Positions 38,596 through 47,735 of a stretch of DNA of 53,497 nucleotides are shown here, piece after piece; within the stretch, counting starts at the first letter, position 1; each line of letters opens with the position of its first letter. This DNA comes from Saccharothrix sp. ST-888 (GTDB lineage Bacteria; Actinomycetota; Actinomycetes; Streptomycetales; Streptomycetaceae). Below the pieces are notes generated by a model. It had not been told where the DNA came from. It saw only the letters and a list, made by a program, of their open reading frames with translations, and made no database searches. The translations under genes and the position numbers were made by a program. Location of the stretch: assembly GCF_000955975.1 (NCBI RefSeq), contig NZ_JYJF01000042.1:1-53497 (forward strand), in the 5' to 3' direction.

Positions 38596-39600
38596 TCAGC
38601 GGCTGCCGGCCGGGCCGGTGCTGTCCCGGACGATCAGCTCGGGGCGCAGCAGTTGGAGTGAGTTGGCCGGCGCGCCCGACTTGGTGAGGGCGCGCAGCAG
38701 CAACTCGATGGCCTCGCGGGCCATTTCCCGCTTGGGGATGGCGACGCTGGTGAGGGCCGGCCGGGAGACTCCGACCTCCGGGTTGTCGTCGTGCCCGACG
38801 ATCGACAGGTCGTGCGGGACGGAGCGGCCGGCGGCCCGGGCGGCCTCCAGGGCGCCGAGTGCGAGGACGTCGTGGGTGGCGAAGAGCGCGGTGGTGCCGG
38901 GATCGGCGGCCAGTGCCGCGTTCGCCGCCGCGAAGCCGCCCGCGGAGGTGGGCTCGGGAGCCGTGTAGACGGCCTCGTCGGGGACGGTCAGGCCGTCGAC
39001 GGCGAAGGCGCGCCGGAAGCCCGCCACCCGCGGGCCGTGGTCGGGGCTGGCCAGCACGGCGACCCGCTCATGGCCGAGTTCGCGCAGGTGGCGCCCGGCC
39101 AGGTAGCCGGCGCGCTCGTAGTCGATGGTGACCACCGGGAAGCGGTCGGGGGCGTCGGTCTCCCAGGCACACAGGGCGACCGGGAAGGAGGCCTCGGCCA
39201 GCAGCGGCAGGTGGTCGATCAGGTCCCGGTCGCCAGCGATCAGTAGGGCGTCCACCGAGCGGCTGGTCAGGCCCGCCAGGTGCCGCTTGGCGCGCTCGCC
39301 GTCGAGGCGGGTGGTGCACAGCAGCAGGTGGTAGCCGTTCTCGTCGAGGACGTCCTCGACCTCCTCGACGATGTCGGCGTAGAAGGAGCCCGTCACGGTG
39401 GGGACGAACAGGCCCACCGTCCTGGTGGCGCCGGTCGCCAGGGATCGTGCGACCAGATTGGGGGTGTAGCCCAGCTCCTCGATCGCGGCGCGCACCCGGG
39501 CTGCGGTCGGCGGGCTCACGGCCCCCCGGCCCCGGATGACGTTGGAGACGGTCTGCTTCGTGACCCCGGCGCGCTCGGCCACGTCCTGCATCGTCACCAT
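38596..39600 (-). CDS. LacI-family repressor
   Basis: 334 residues. The N-terminal LacI helix-turn-helix is MVTMQDVAERAGVTKQTVSN with the hinge NLVARSLATGATRTVGLFVP. The PurR/LacI-type ligand domain follows (TGSFYADIVEEVEDVLDENG, HLRELGHERVAVLASPDHGP, LFATHDVLALGALEAARAAG, SIVGHDDNPEVGVSRPALTS). It faces the CUT1 transporter operon, and two identical operator-like palindromes lie between the two starts, one near each gene. It should repress both itself and the operon, with release by an imported sugar. Confidence 0.94.
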   Translation of the reverse strand: MVTMQDVAERAGVTKQTVSNVIRGRGAVSPPTAARVRAAIEELGYTPNLVARSLATGATRTVGLFVPTVTGSFYADIVEEVEDVLDENGYHLLLCTTRLDGERAKRHLAGLTSRSVDALLIAGDRDLIDHLPLLAEASFPVALCAWETDAPDRFPVVTIDYERAGYLAGRHLRELGHERVAVLASPDHGPRVAGFRRAFAVDGLTVPDEAVYTAPEPTSAGGFAAANAALAADPGTTALFATHDVLALGALEAARAAGRSVPHDLSIVGHDDNPEVGVSRPALTSVAIPKREMAREAIELLLRALTKSGAPANSLQLLRPELIVRDSTGPAGSR

Positions 39601-39616
39601 GACTGGATCCTTCGAT

Positions 39617-39628
39617 TTTACCGGTCAA
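39617..39628. promoter_or_regulatory. LacI operator 1 (TTTACCGGTCAA)
   Basis: TTTACCGGTCAA around the ACCGGT core, 17 bp upstream of the repressor's ATG. It is identical to the copy at 39772-39783; TTGACCGGTAAA on the other strand shows the palindromic form typical of LacI sites. Confidence 0.75.
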
Positions 39629-39771
39629 CTTGCTTTCGATGAAACGTAGGGCACCGGCGAAGGGCCGTCAAGGTTGATCCAAACCCTTGCTCCGCCCATG
39701 ACTTGATGATTCGTCGCCAAGATGGCGCCATAGCGGAACGACCTGGCAGAGGATTCTGCAAGGACCATTGA

Positions 39772-39783
39772 TTTACCGGTCAA
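39772..39783. promoter_or_regulatory. LacI operator 2 (TTTACCGGTCAA)
   Basis: A second exact copy, 155 bp from the first and 100 bp upstream of the substrate-binding protein start. The pair could support looping between the two promoters. Confidence 0.75.
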
Positions 39784-39882
39784 CCCGCCCGTATCGTCCC
39801 AGCCATCCAGCAACGCCCCTGTCCCCTGGCCCTGCTGACGACCAGTCCGCGCGGCGTTTCGCGCCTCCGAGAGGAACCACCC

Positions 39883-41181
39883 ATGGGCAGAACGACCGTG
39901 TCCGCAAGCCGAGTCGTCGGCGCGGCCACCGCTGTGGCACTCGCGCTCGCCGTGAGCGCCTGCAGCAGCGGTGCGGGGGACGACGCGAAGTCCGGCGGCA
40001 GCTTCACCTACTGGTCGATGTGGCGCTCCGACGAGCCGCAGGCCAAGGCCCTGAAGGCCGCGATCGACGACTTCACCGCCGCCACCGGCGCCAAGGTGAC
40101 CATCACCTGGGCCGGCCGGGACATCGCCAAGAAGATCGGCCCGGCCATCGCCGCCAACCAGGCCCCGGACCTGTGGGACGAGTCCGACGACAAGGTCTAC
40201 GGCACCACCGCCTCCGCCGGACAGGCCCTGGACCTCTCGCCCGTACTGCAGCTGCAGGTGCCGGAGGAGAACGTCCCGGTCTCCCAGGTGATCCCGGCCA
40301 AGTACTTCGACATGCTGCCGAAGGACCCGTCCGGCTCGAACCACTACGTGATCCCGTACGAGGTCGTCACCAACGCGATGTTCTACCACGCGGCCGACCC
40401 CGCCGTCGCCTCGGCCATGCCGAGCCCGCCCACCGACTGGGCCGGCCTGCTCAAGGTCTGCGACGCGCTGAAGGCGGCCGGGAAGGCGTGCATCGCCTCC
40501 GAGGGCGAGGACCCCTGGACCAACGCGCTGTACTTCGACTACCTGCTCAACGGCGCCGGCGTGAACGTCGCCCAGCTCTCCGCCGACAAGTCCGGCGCGG
40601 CCTGGGACAACCCGGCGGTCCTCACCGCGGCGCAGCAGGTGGAGCAACTGGTCAAGGGCGGCCACCTGATCCCCGGCTACGACGCCACCAAGTTCCCGGC
40701 CCAGGAGACCAACTGGACGGCCGGCAAGGCCGCCTTCTACATGGACGGCAACTACGTCACCGCCGAAGTGGCCAAGCAGGTCCCGGCCGGCTGGAAGACG
40801 GCCTCGATACTGCCACCCACCGCGAAGGCCCCGGACGCCGGCCTGATCGGCTTCGCGATCCCCAAGCGCGCCAAGAACGCGGCCGCCGCACAGAAGTTCA
40901 TCGCCTTCTTCCTGCAGAAGAAGCACCTGTCCGGGATCTCGACCACCGCGCTGAACATCACCCCGCGCACCGACATCCCGGCCCCCGCCGAGCTGGCCGA
41001 CGTCCAGAAGACCCTCGAAGCCCCGACCGTCCGGCTCAGCTTCGACGGCGCGGGCGGCAGCTGGCTGCCCAAGGTCCTGAACGAGAACTACCTGGACTTC
41101 TGGCACGGCAAGACCACCGCCGCCCAGTTCGTCGCCAAGTGCAAGGCCGACCAGGTCACCTACTGGCAGACCCAGGGCTGA
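39883..41181 (+). CDS. CUT1-type sugar-binding lipoprotein
   Basis: 432 residues, ATG at 39883 after GAGAGGAACC. It is a lipoprotein (ALAVSACSSG, Cys27) of the extracellular solute-binding family 1. Mature motifs: GGSFTYWSMWRSDEPQAKAL, VTITWAGRDIAKKIGPAIAA, PYEVVTNAMFYH, GKAAFYMDGNYV and FLQKKHLSGISTTALN. It should bind an oligosaccharide or monosaccharide outside the membrane for the two permeases that follow. The ATPase is not encoded here; a shared MsiK-like ATPase elsewhere in the genome is usual in Streptomyces. Confidence 0.93.
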   Translation: MGRTTVSASRVVGAATAVALALAVSACSSGAGDDAKSGGSFTYWSMWRSDEPQAKALKAAIDDFTAATGAKVTITWAGRDIAKKIGPAIAANQAPDLWDESDDKVYGTTASAGQALDLSPVLQLQVPEENVPVSQVIPAKYFDMLPKDPSGSNHYVIPYEVVTNAMFYHAADPAVASAMPSPPTDWAGLLKVCDALKAAGKACIASEGEDPWTNALYFDYLLNGAGVNVAQLSADKSGAAWDNPAVLTAAQQVEQLVKGGHLIPGYDATKFPAQETNWTAGKAAFYMDGNYVTAEVAKQVPAGWKTASILPPTAKAPDAGLIGFAIPKRAKNAAAAQKFIAFFLQKKHLSGISTTALNITPRTDIPAPAELADVQKTLEAPTVRLSFDGAGGSWLPKVLNENYLDFWHGKTTAAQFVAKCKADQVTYWQTQG

Positions 41182-41183
41182 CG

Positions 41184-42149
41184 GTGGCGACGACGATCGA
41201 CAACCCGCCCCGGACGGACGCCGTCCGGGGCCGGTCCGAGCGCACCGCCCGCACCGGCGTCGGCCCGCTGGAGCGCCAGCGCCGTCGGATGTTCTGGCCG
41301 TTCACCGCGCCCGCGCTGATCGTGTACGCGGTGCTGTTCATCGCCCCGGTTGGCTACGCGCTGTGGACCAGCCTGTACAAGTGGGACGGCATGGGCGCGA
41401 TGGACTGGCGCGGCCTGCAGAACTACACCCTGCTGTTCCGTGACCCGAGGTTCCGCACCTCCCTGTTCAACACGCTGGAACTGATGGTCATCGGCGGCAC
41501 GATCACCTTCGTGCTCAGCTTCGCGCTGACCCTGGTGCTGCGCGAGATGCGGGCCAAGCTTTTCGCCCGCTCCGTGCTGTTCTTCCCCTCGCTGGTCAAC
41601 GGCATGGTCTTCGGCATCGCCGCCGGCTTCCTGTTCTCGCCCACCGGCCCGGTCAACCAGGCGCTGAAGCTGTTCGGAGTGACCACACCGCCCAAGTGGC
41701 TGTCGACGGACAACCTGCTGCCGATGGTGCTGGGCACCCTGGTCTGGACGGCGACCGGCTACTACACCCCCATCATCATGGCGGCGGTCGACCAGATCCC
41801 CGACTACCTCTACGAGGCGGCCGAACTCGACGGCGCCGGCCCGTTCCAGCGCTTCCGGCACATCACCCTGCCCTGCGCCTGGGACGTGATCGCGGTCTGC
41901 GCCGTGCTGTGGACGGTCAGCTCGGTGAAGATCTTCGAGCTGATCCTGCTCTACGGCGGCAGCACCGACGCCTACCCGCCGGTGAGCAGTTGGAACACCG
42001 CCGTGTACGTGTACACCGAGGCCTTCCCGCAGGGCACCGTCCCCCGGCTGGGCACGGCCACCGCCGCCGCGATCGTCAGCCTGGCCATGGTCACCCTGAT
42101 CACCGTCGTGCTGCGCCGCCTGCTGCGCCGTGACCCGGTCGAGTACTGA
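41184..42149 (+). CDS. CUT1 sugar ABC transporter permease 1 (MalF/UgpA-like)
   Basis: 321 residues from a GTG at 41184, 3 bp after the previous stop. Six membrane helices are visible, first in FTAPALIVYAVLFIAPVGYA. The ATPase-docking EAA loop is EAAELDGAGPFQRFRHITLP, near the C-terminal third. It pairs with the next permease. Translational coupling to the binding protein is likely because no separate ribosome binding site is obvious. Confidence 0.93.
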   Translation: MATTIDNPPRTDAVRGRSERTARTGVGPLERQRRRMFWPFTAPALIVYAVLFIAPVGYALWTSLYKWDGMGAMDWRGLQNYTLLFRDPRFRTSLFNTLELMVIGGTITFVLSFALTLVLREMRAKLFARSVLFFPSLVNGMVFGIAAGFLFSPTGPVNQALKLFGVTTPPKWLSTDNLLPMVLGTLVWTATGYYTPIIMAAVDQIPDYLYEAAELDGAGPFQRFRHITLPCAWDVIAVCAVLWTVSSVKIFELILLYGGSTDAYPPVSSWNTAVYVYTEAFPQGTVPRLGTATAAAIVSLAMVTLITVVLRRLLRRDPVEY

Positions 42150-42196
42150 CCCGCACGGCCGACCCCCGAACCTCGACCCCCGAAAGGCCACCACCC

Positions 42197-43057
42197 GTGC
42201 GAAGCAGAAGCAGAACCCGGAGCGGATACGGATCGGGACTCGCGACCCGGATCGGCACGGCCGCCGTCTGGCTCGTCGTCGCCGCCGACCTGCTGCTGGT
42301 CCTGTGGATCCTGCTCACCTCGCTGCGCGGCGGCCCCGACATCCTGCACCACGCCTTCGGCCTGCCGACCAGCCCGAAGACCGACAACTACGCCACCGCG
42401 CTCGACGAGGGCGGCTTCGCGCAGGCGGCCCTCAACAGCGTGCTCACTGCCGGCCTCTCCTCCGTGGTCGCCGTCGCCCTCGCCGCCCCCTGCGCCTACG
42501 CCCTCGCCCGGCGCCGCTCACGCACCTCCTCGGCGCTGACGATGACCTTCGCCATGGGCCTCGGCGTTCCCGGCCAGGTCCTGGTGGTGCCGCTGTTCGT
42601 CGGCCTGTCCCGGGTGAACCTGACCGACAGCGACCTCGGCCTCGGGCTCGTCTACGTCGGCCTGGCCATGCCCTTCACGGTCTTCCTGCTGACCGGCTTC
42701 TTCAGCGGCATCCCCGGCGTCCTGGAGGAGGCGGCCGTCCTGGACGGCGCAGGCCCCCTGCGCACCTTCGTCCAGGTGGTGCTCCCGGTCGCCCGGGGCG
42801 GGCTGATCACCGCCTTCCTCCTGCAGTTCATCACCGCCTGGAACGAGACCCTGTTCGCCCTCGTGCTGACGAACAGCCAAGGGAAGATCACCCTTCCGGT
42901 GGCCCGCTCCTCCTTCGTCGCGGCACAGCAGTTCAACGGCCTGGACTACGGCACGATGTTCGCCGGAGTCTGCATCATCCTCGCCCCGATGATCGCGCTC
43001 TTCTCCTGGATGGGCTCGCGGATCATCCAGGGCATGACAGTTGGGATCGGCAAGTGA
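42197..43057 (+). CDS. CUT1 sugar ABC transporter permease 2 (MalG/UgpE-like)
   Basis: 286 residues from a GTG at 42197. Six helices; the first is AAVWLVVAADLLLVLWILLT, and the EAA loop is EEAAVLDGAGPLRTFVQVVL with the usual Gly-x-Leu arrangement. The C-terminus (GSRIIQGMTVGIGK) is typical of MalG-like proteins. It overlaps the DUF5107 gene by 4 bp (GTGA). Confidence 0.93.
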   Translation: MRSRSRTRSGYGSGLATRIGTAAVWLVVAADLLLVLWILLTSLRGGPDILHHAFGLPTSPKTDNYATALDEGGFAQAALNSVLTAGLSSVVAVALAAPCAYALARRRSRTSSALTMTFAMGLGVPGQVLVVPLFVGLSRVNLTDSDLGLGLVYVGLAMPFTVFLLTGFFSGIPGVLEEAAVLDGAGPLRTFVQVVLPVARGGLITAFLLQFITAWNETLFALVLTNSQGKITLPVARSSFVAAQQFNGLDYGTMFAGVCIILAPMIALFSWMGSRIIQGMTVGIGK

Positions 43058-44940
43058 CCTCGACACTGCGTACCGACGTTCTCCGCATCGCAGGCACCCC
43101 CGACCCGGTCGGCGGCACCCTGCCGATCCTCCAGGGCCTGCCGCACCAGACCGCCGCCGACGTCGGGGTCGACGCCGAGATGCGCCGCAACCTGGCCTAC
43201 GGGGTGCCGCGCACCCTGCTGCCGTACACCCGGCAGGGCGGGTACGCCCGCGACCGCGCGGAGCGCGAACTCCCCTGCGTGGTACTGGAGAACGAGACCC
43301 TGACCGCGACCTTCCTGCCCTCCCTCGGCGGGCGGCTGTGGTCCCTGGTCCACCGACCCAGCGGGCGGGAGCTGCTGCACCGCAACCGGATCCTCCAGCC
43401 CGCCAACCTCGCGCTGCGCGACGCCTGGCTGGCCGGCGGGGTGGAGTGGAACCTCGGCACCACCGGGCACTGGCCGCTGACCTGCGAGCCGCTGCACGCC
43501 GCCCGGGTCACCGCGCCGGACGGCACCCCGGGCTTGAGGATGTACGCCTTCGAACGGCTGCGGCGCCTGGTGCTGCGGATGGACAGCTGGCTGCCCGCCG
43601 GCTCCCCGGTGCTGTACGTCCACGTCGCCGTGCACAACCCTTCGCCGACCGAGACCCCGGTCTACTGGTGGTCCAACATCGCCGTACCCGAACACGAGGG
43701 CGTCCGCGTCCTCGGCCCGGCCGACCACGCCTTCCACTGCGACTACGTCAGCGACCTGCGGCGCGTCCCGTTCCCGCGGGTCGAGGGGGCCGACCGCAGC
43801 TACCCCGGCCGGGTCCCGCGCGCCGCCGACTACTTCCTCGACATCCCCCGCGGCGAACGCCCCTGGATCGCCGCGCTGGACGACGCCGGTGCCGGACTCG
43901 TCCAGACCTCCACCGCGCGACTGCGCGGGCGCAAGCTGTTCTGCTGGGGCACCGGCACCGGAGGCAAGCACTGGCAGGAGTGGCTCTCCGGCCCGGACTC
44001 CGCCTACCTGGAGATCCAGGCGGGCCTGGCCCGCACCCAGCTGGAACACCTGCCACTGCCCGGCGGAACCACCTGGACCTGGACCGAGGCGTACGGCCTG
44101 CTGCAGGCCGATCCGGCCGCCGTGCACGGGAGTTGGCAAACTGCCCGGTCCGCCGCCGCCGAGGCGCTGGACCAACTCGTCCCGCCGCTGGAACTGGAAC
44201 TGGCCGAGGCGCTGGCCGCCGGCTTCGGCGGCCCCGAGGAACTGCTGGCCGAGGGCGGCGGCTGGGCCGCGCTTGAGATCGAGGCCGGCGCCCTGCCCGC
44301 CTCGCCGCTGCTGCCCTTCGGCGAGCCCGGTGCCGCCCAGGAGCCCTGGCGGCAACTCCTCAAGACCGGCACACTGCCGGTCTGCGACCCGCCAGCCGAA
44401 CCGGTCACGGGGCCGCACTGGCGGGCGCTGCTGGAGACCGGCGCCGCGGACTGGCACGCGCTCTACCAGCTCGGGCTGCTGCGGCTGGCGGCCGGGGAGC
44501 GCGAGGCCGCCCGTGAGGCCTTCGAGCACTCGATCGCCGTGCAGTCCTCACCCTGGGCGCTGCGGGCGCTCGCCTTCCTGACCCCGGACCGGCAGCAGGC
44601 CGCCGACCTCGCCCTCTCGGCCCACCGACTCCGGCCCGGTCTGCTGGAGTTGACGATCGAGACGCTGGAGGCGCTGCGCCGGGCCGAGCGTCCCGCCGAG
44701 GCACTCGCGCTGATCGAGGCGCTGCCGGCGGCCGACCGGGCGCACGGCAGGATCAGGCTGGCCGAGGCGGAGGCGGCGCACGCCTCGGGCGACGACGACC
44801 GGGTCCGGCGCCTGCTGGCCGAGGGCATCCAGGTCGACAACATGCGCGAGGGCGAACTCTCCCTGGACACGCTCTGGCTCGCCGTCCACCCCGGCACGCC
44901 CGTCCCGCCGCAGTACGACTTCCGGATGGCGGACGGCTGA
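43054..44940 (+). CDS. DUF5107-domain protein with C-terminal helical (TPR-like) repeats
   Basis: 628 residues from a GTG overlapping the permease stop. The first two-thirds resemble a galactose-mutarotase-like beta-sandwich (DUF5107): VVLENETLTATFLPSLGGRL, LHRNRILQPANLALRDAW, GGVEWNLGTTGHWPLTCEPL, VYWWSNIAVPE and GGKHWQEWL. The C-terminal part has TPR-like helical pairs (AREAFEHSIAVQSSPWALRA, RPAEALALIEALPAADRAHG). There is no signal peptide, so it acts in the cytoplasm, presumably on the sugar brought in by this transporter. Family function is not established; an epimerase or glycoside-processing role is conceivable. Confidence 0.8.
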   Translation: MTSTLRTDVLRIAGTPDPVGGTLPILQGLPHQTAADVGVDAEMRRNLAYGVPRTLLPYTRQGGYARDRAERELPCVVLENETLTATFLPSLGGRLWSLVHRPSGRELLHRNRILQPANLALRDAWLAGGVEWNLGTTGHWPLTCEPLHAARVTAPDGTPGLRMYAFERLRRLVLRMDSWLPAGSPVLYVHVAVHNPSPTETPVYWWSNIAVPEHEGVRVLGPADHAFHCDYVSDLRRVPFPRVEGADRSYPGRVPRAADYFLDIPRGERPWIAALDDAGAGLVQTSTARLRGRKLFCWGTGTGGKHWQEWLSGPDSAYLEIQAGLARTQLEHLPLPGGTTWTWTEAYGLLQADPAAVHGSWQTARSAAAEALDQLVPPLELELAEALAAGFGGPEELLAEGGGWAALEIEAGALPASPLLPFGEPGAAQEPWRQLLKTGTLPVCDPPAEPVTGPHWRALLETGAADWHALYQLGLLRLAAGEREAAREAFEHSIAVQSSPWALRALAFLTPDRQQAADLALSAHRLRPGLLELTIETLEALRRAERPAEALALIEALPAADRAHGRIRLAEAEAAHASGDDDRVRRLLAEGIQVDNMREGELSLDTLWLAVHPGTPVPPQYDFRMADG

Positions 44941-45028
44941 GCCGCCGCCTCCCACCGACCACTCTCCCGTTCCGCACCCCCCACACCAGGGGCGCAACGG
45001 CGCGCCCCACCACGGAAGAGGAGCAGCA

Positions 45029-47515
45029 GTGTCAGCCCTACCTACAAGATCAGCTCTGCGCACACGATGGGTCGGCGCCCTCACCGCCGCCGCCCTTGCC
45101 GCCCTCGGCACCGGCACGCTGGCCGCCACCCCGGCGGCCGCCAAGCACGCCGGCGCCACCTACACGATCTCGATCGGGAAGACCGGCTCGTACGCGTACC
45201 CGGACGACACCCCGGCGAGCGTCTACACCGACAAGGACGGCACGTTCCACCTCCAGCAGTCGCACTCGCTGTACGGCGCCAAGGACTCCCGACAGTGGGA
45301 CTTCTACACCGGCACGGACTTCGACAGCGCCACCCGCTCGGCCGCGATCAGCGACGCGGTCAACCCCGCCAACCCCGACGACCGCAACAACGACACCACC
45401 TGGCGCTGCAACAACAGCCCCACCGGCCTGGAAGCCAGCTACGCACCAGCAGGCTCCGGCTATTCGCAGAAGAACTTCTGCGACCTGTCCGGGGTCTGGG
45501 TCGACCCGGACACCGGGGACTGGTACGGGCTGGTGCACAACGAGTTCACCCCCCAGCCCTTCGGTGACGGCCTGCACTACGACGCGATCGACTACGCGGT
45601 CTCCACCGACCAGGGAAAGACCTGGTCCATCAAGGACCACGTGATCACCTCGCCGTACAGCACCAAGCGCGGAGACACCGCAGCCTTCCCGCAGCAGACG
45701 TTCTACTACGGCGACGGCGACCAGCGGCTGTTCGTCGACACCGCCTCAGGCTACTTCTACGTCTTCTACGGCTCCCGGATCGTCGACAAGGGCGGATCCT
45801 GGGGCGCCTTCCAGCAGCACGTCGCGCGGGCCCCGATCTCCGCCAAGATGTCGCCCGACAGCTGGCAGAAGTGGTACGACGGCTCCTGGACGCAGCCGGG
45901 CGCGGGCGGCCTGGAGAGCGACATGGTGCCCGCCGACGCCACGAACCCAACCGGGTACCTGGCGCCCGCCAAGGAGTACGACCCGACGAACCCCGGCACC
46001 GTCAAGCAGCAGATCGCCGCCGGCACACTCGCCCCGACCACGCCGCTGTTCGTCATGAACGTCAGCTACGACGCCTACCTCGGCCTCTACATCGGCTCCC
46101 CGCAGGCCGTCGACCAGAGCGGCAACGCCCCGCAGCAGATCTACGCCACCAAGGACCTCGCCACCCAGAAGTGGACCCTGCTCGGCGACACCGGCGGCTA
46201 CCACACCGCCTCCTGGTACCGCTGGTTCCTGGACAGCGCCAACCGGACCGACTCGACGATCGTCGGGAAGACCTTCCGGACGTACTGCTCCATCGCCTGC
46301 GCCGGCTCGGACGGCCAGTACGTCGACATGACCATCGGCTCCTCGGCACCGGCTGCCCCGCCGGTCGACCTGCGGAAGACCTACCGGATCCAGAACGGCG
46401 ACGGCCGGGTCCTGGCCCAGGCCGACGGAGGGTCCGGCACCACCTCCACGGCCCGGCCCAGCGGCTCCGCCCGCGAGTCCTGGAGCTTCCTGGCCGACGG
46501 CGACGGCGCGTACCGGATCGCGAACGCCGCCACCGGGCAGTTGCTGGGCGTCGACTCCACCGCGACGGCCGGCCGGGCCTGGGGCGCGGGGCTGACCGTC
46601 ACTGATGCCGTCGGCGGGAACGCCACCGTCGGCCAGCAGTGGTTCATCCTCCCCAGCACGGCCGGCAAGGGCGGGTTCCAGCTGGTGAACCGTTACAGCG
46701 GCCTGGTGATCGGCCTGTCCGGCACGGCGGACCGGCTCACCGAGACCACACCCGCCCGCTCCTGGACCGACGCCACCGGCAGCACGGTCGGCGGCGGCCG
46801 CACCGCCGACGAGCAGACCCTCGCCTTCACCCCGACCGGGACAGCCCCCGAGACGGTCGTGCTCAACGCCCCCGGCGACCAGTCCGGCACCGTCGGCAAG
46901 GCCGCCTCGGTGCAGCTGAGCGCAACCGACAACGCCGGCAAGCCGCTCACCTTCTCGGCAACCGGCCTGCCCGCCGGGCTCTCCGTCAGCCCCTCGGGCC
47001 TGATCTCCGGCACCCCGACCGCCGCCGGGGTCGCCACCGTGACCGTCACCGCCTCCTCCGGCACCGCGAGCGCCTCGACCTCCCTCACCTGGACCGTCAC
47101 CCCGGCGCTCAGCGGGAACCACACACTGACCACGGGCGGCAAGGCCCTCGACGACGCCGACAACAGCACCACCGCCGGCAACCACCTCATCACCTGGACC
47201 ACCTCCGGGAGCAGCAACCAGCTCTGGCAGTTCCGCCCGCAGCCCGACGGCTCGTACGAACTGGTCAACGGCCGCTCCTCGATGTGCGCCGACGTCACCG
47301 GCGGCTCCACCGCCGCCGGCGCCCAGGTGATCCAGTGGCCGTGCAGCGGCGGGAGCAACCAGCACTGGAACGTCCGGCTGACGGCCGACGGCTCGTACGC
47401 CGTCACCTCGGCCCGCAGCGGCCTACTGCTCACCACCGACTCAAGTGCCGACGGCGCCCCGGTGACGCAGCAGCCAGACACCGGCTCTCCACTGCAGCGG
47501 TGGTCGATCTCCTGA
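45029..47515 (+). CDS. Secreted Asp-box beta-propeller protein with ricin and Ig-like domains
   Basis: 828 residues from a GTG preceded by GAAGAGGAGC. Signal peptide to about TPAAAKHAG (residue 38). Residues about 40-440 form a propeller with a sialidase-type Asp box (STDQGKTW), DLSGVWVDPDTGDWYGLVHN and GYFYVFYGSRIVDKGG. A ricin-like beta-trefoil follows (about 450-600), then a putative Ig domain (GDQSGTVGKAASVQLSATDN, ATGLPAGLSVSPSGLISG) and a C-terminal ricin domain with NQLW, NQHW and LQRW. It is the likely extracellular glycan-binding or exo-glycosidase partner of the LacI-controlled transporter. The catalytic class (GH33, GH43-like or non-enzymatic) is unresolved. Confidence 0.75.
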   Translation: MSALPTRSALRTRWVGALTAAALAALGTGTLAATPAAAKHAGATYTISIGKTGSYAYPDDTPASVYTDKDGTFHLQQSHSLYGAKDSRQWDFYTGTDFDSATRSAAISDAVNPANPDDRNNDTTWRCNNSPTGLEASYAPAGSGYSQKNFCDLSGVWVDPDTGDWYGLVHNEFTPQPFGDGLHYDAIDYAVSTDQGKTWSIKDHVITSPYSTKRGDTAAFPQQTFYYGDGDQRLFVDTASGYFYVFYGSRIVDKGGSWGAFQQHVARAPISAKMSPDSWQKWYDGSWTQPGAGGLESDMVPADATNPTGYLAPAKEYDPTNPGTVKQQIAAGTLAPTTPLFVMNVSYDAYLGLYIGSPQAVDQSGNAPQQIYATKDLATQKWTLLGDTGGYHTASWYRWFLDSANRTDSTIVGKTFRTYCSIACAGSDGQYVDMTIGSSAPAAPPVDLRKTYRIQNGDGRVLAQADGGSGTTSTARPSGSARESWSFLADGDGAYRIANAATGQLLGVDSTATAGRAWGAGLTVTDAVGGNATVGQQWFILPSTAGKGGFQLVNRYSGLVIGLSGTADRLTETTPARSWTDATGSTVGGGRTADEQTLAFTPTGTAPETVVLNAPGDQSGTVGKAASVQLSATDNAGKPLTFSATGLPAGLSVSPSGLISGTPTAAGVATVTVTASSGTASASTSLTWTVTPALSGNHTLTTGGKALDDADNSTTAGNHLITWTTSGSSNQLWQFRPQPDGSYELVNGRSSMCADVTGGSTAAGAQVIQWPCSGGSNQHWNVRLTADGSYAVTSARSGLLLTTDSSADGAPVTQQPDTGSPLQRWSIS

Positions 47516-47517
47516 CC

Positions 47518-47553
47518 CAGGCCCGCAGGACATTCCCTGGAGGGACGGGCCTG
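47518..47553 (+). terminator. Terminator after the propeller-lectin gene
   Basis: CAGGCCCG (47518-47525) and CGGGCCTG (47546-47553) form a perfect 8-bp stem just after the stop codon. Confidence 0.55.
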
Positions 47554-47581
47554 ACGCCGGGCTCCCGGGGGCTGTCCCGGG

Positions 47582-47680
47582 GGCCTCACCGTCACACTCA
47601 ACGCCGCCCTGGACCTCACCTACCGGTTGCCGGAGGTCCGGCCGCACGCGAGCAACCGCGTGCGGAGCGCCCACGAACTG
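47582..47680 (+). pseudogene. N-terminal fragment of a PfkB-family kinase (1-phosphofructokinase type)
   Basis: The frame reads LTVTLNAALDLTYRLPEV and RPHASNRVRSAHE, the recognisable first 30 residues of 1-phosphofructokinase / tagatose-6-phosphate kinase-type PfkB proteins (normally followed by GGKGxNVA). The initiator ATG is missing and similarity ends after about 33 codons. It is one of three adjacent broken sugar genes. Confidence 0.6.
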
Positions 47681-47735
47681 GCCGCCGCGACCGGCACCCC
47701 GGATCCGGTCGAGGGCACGGAACGGCTGCGCGCCG

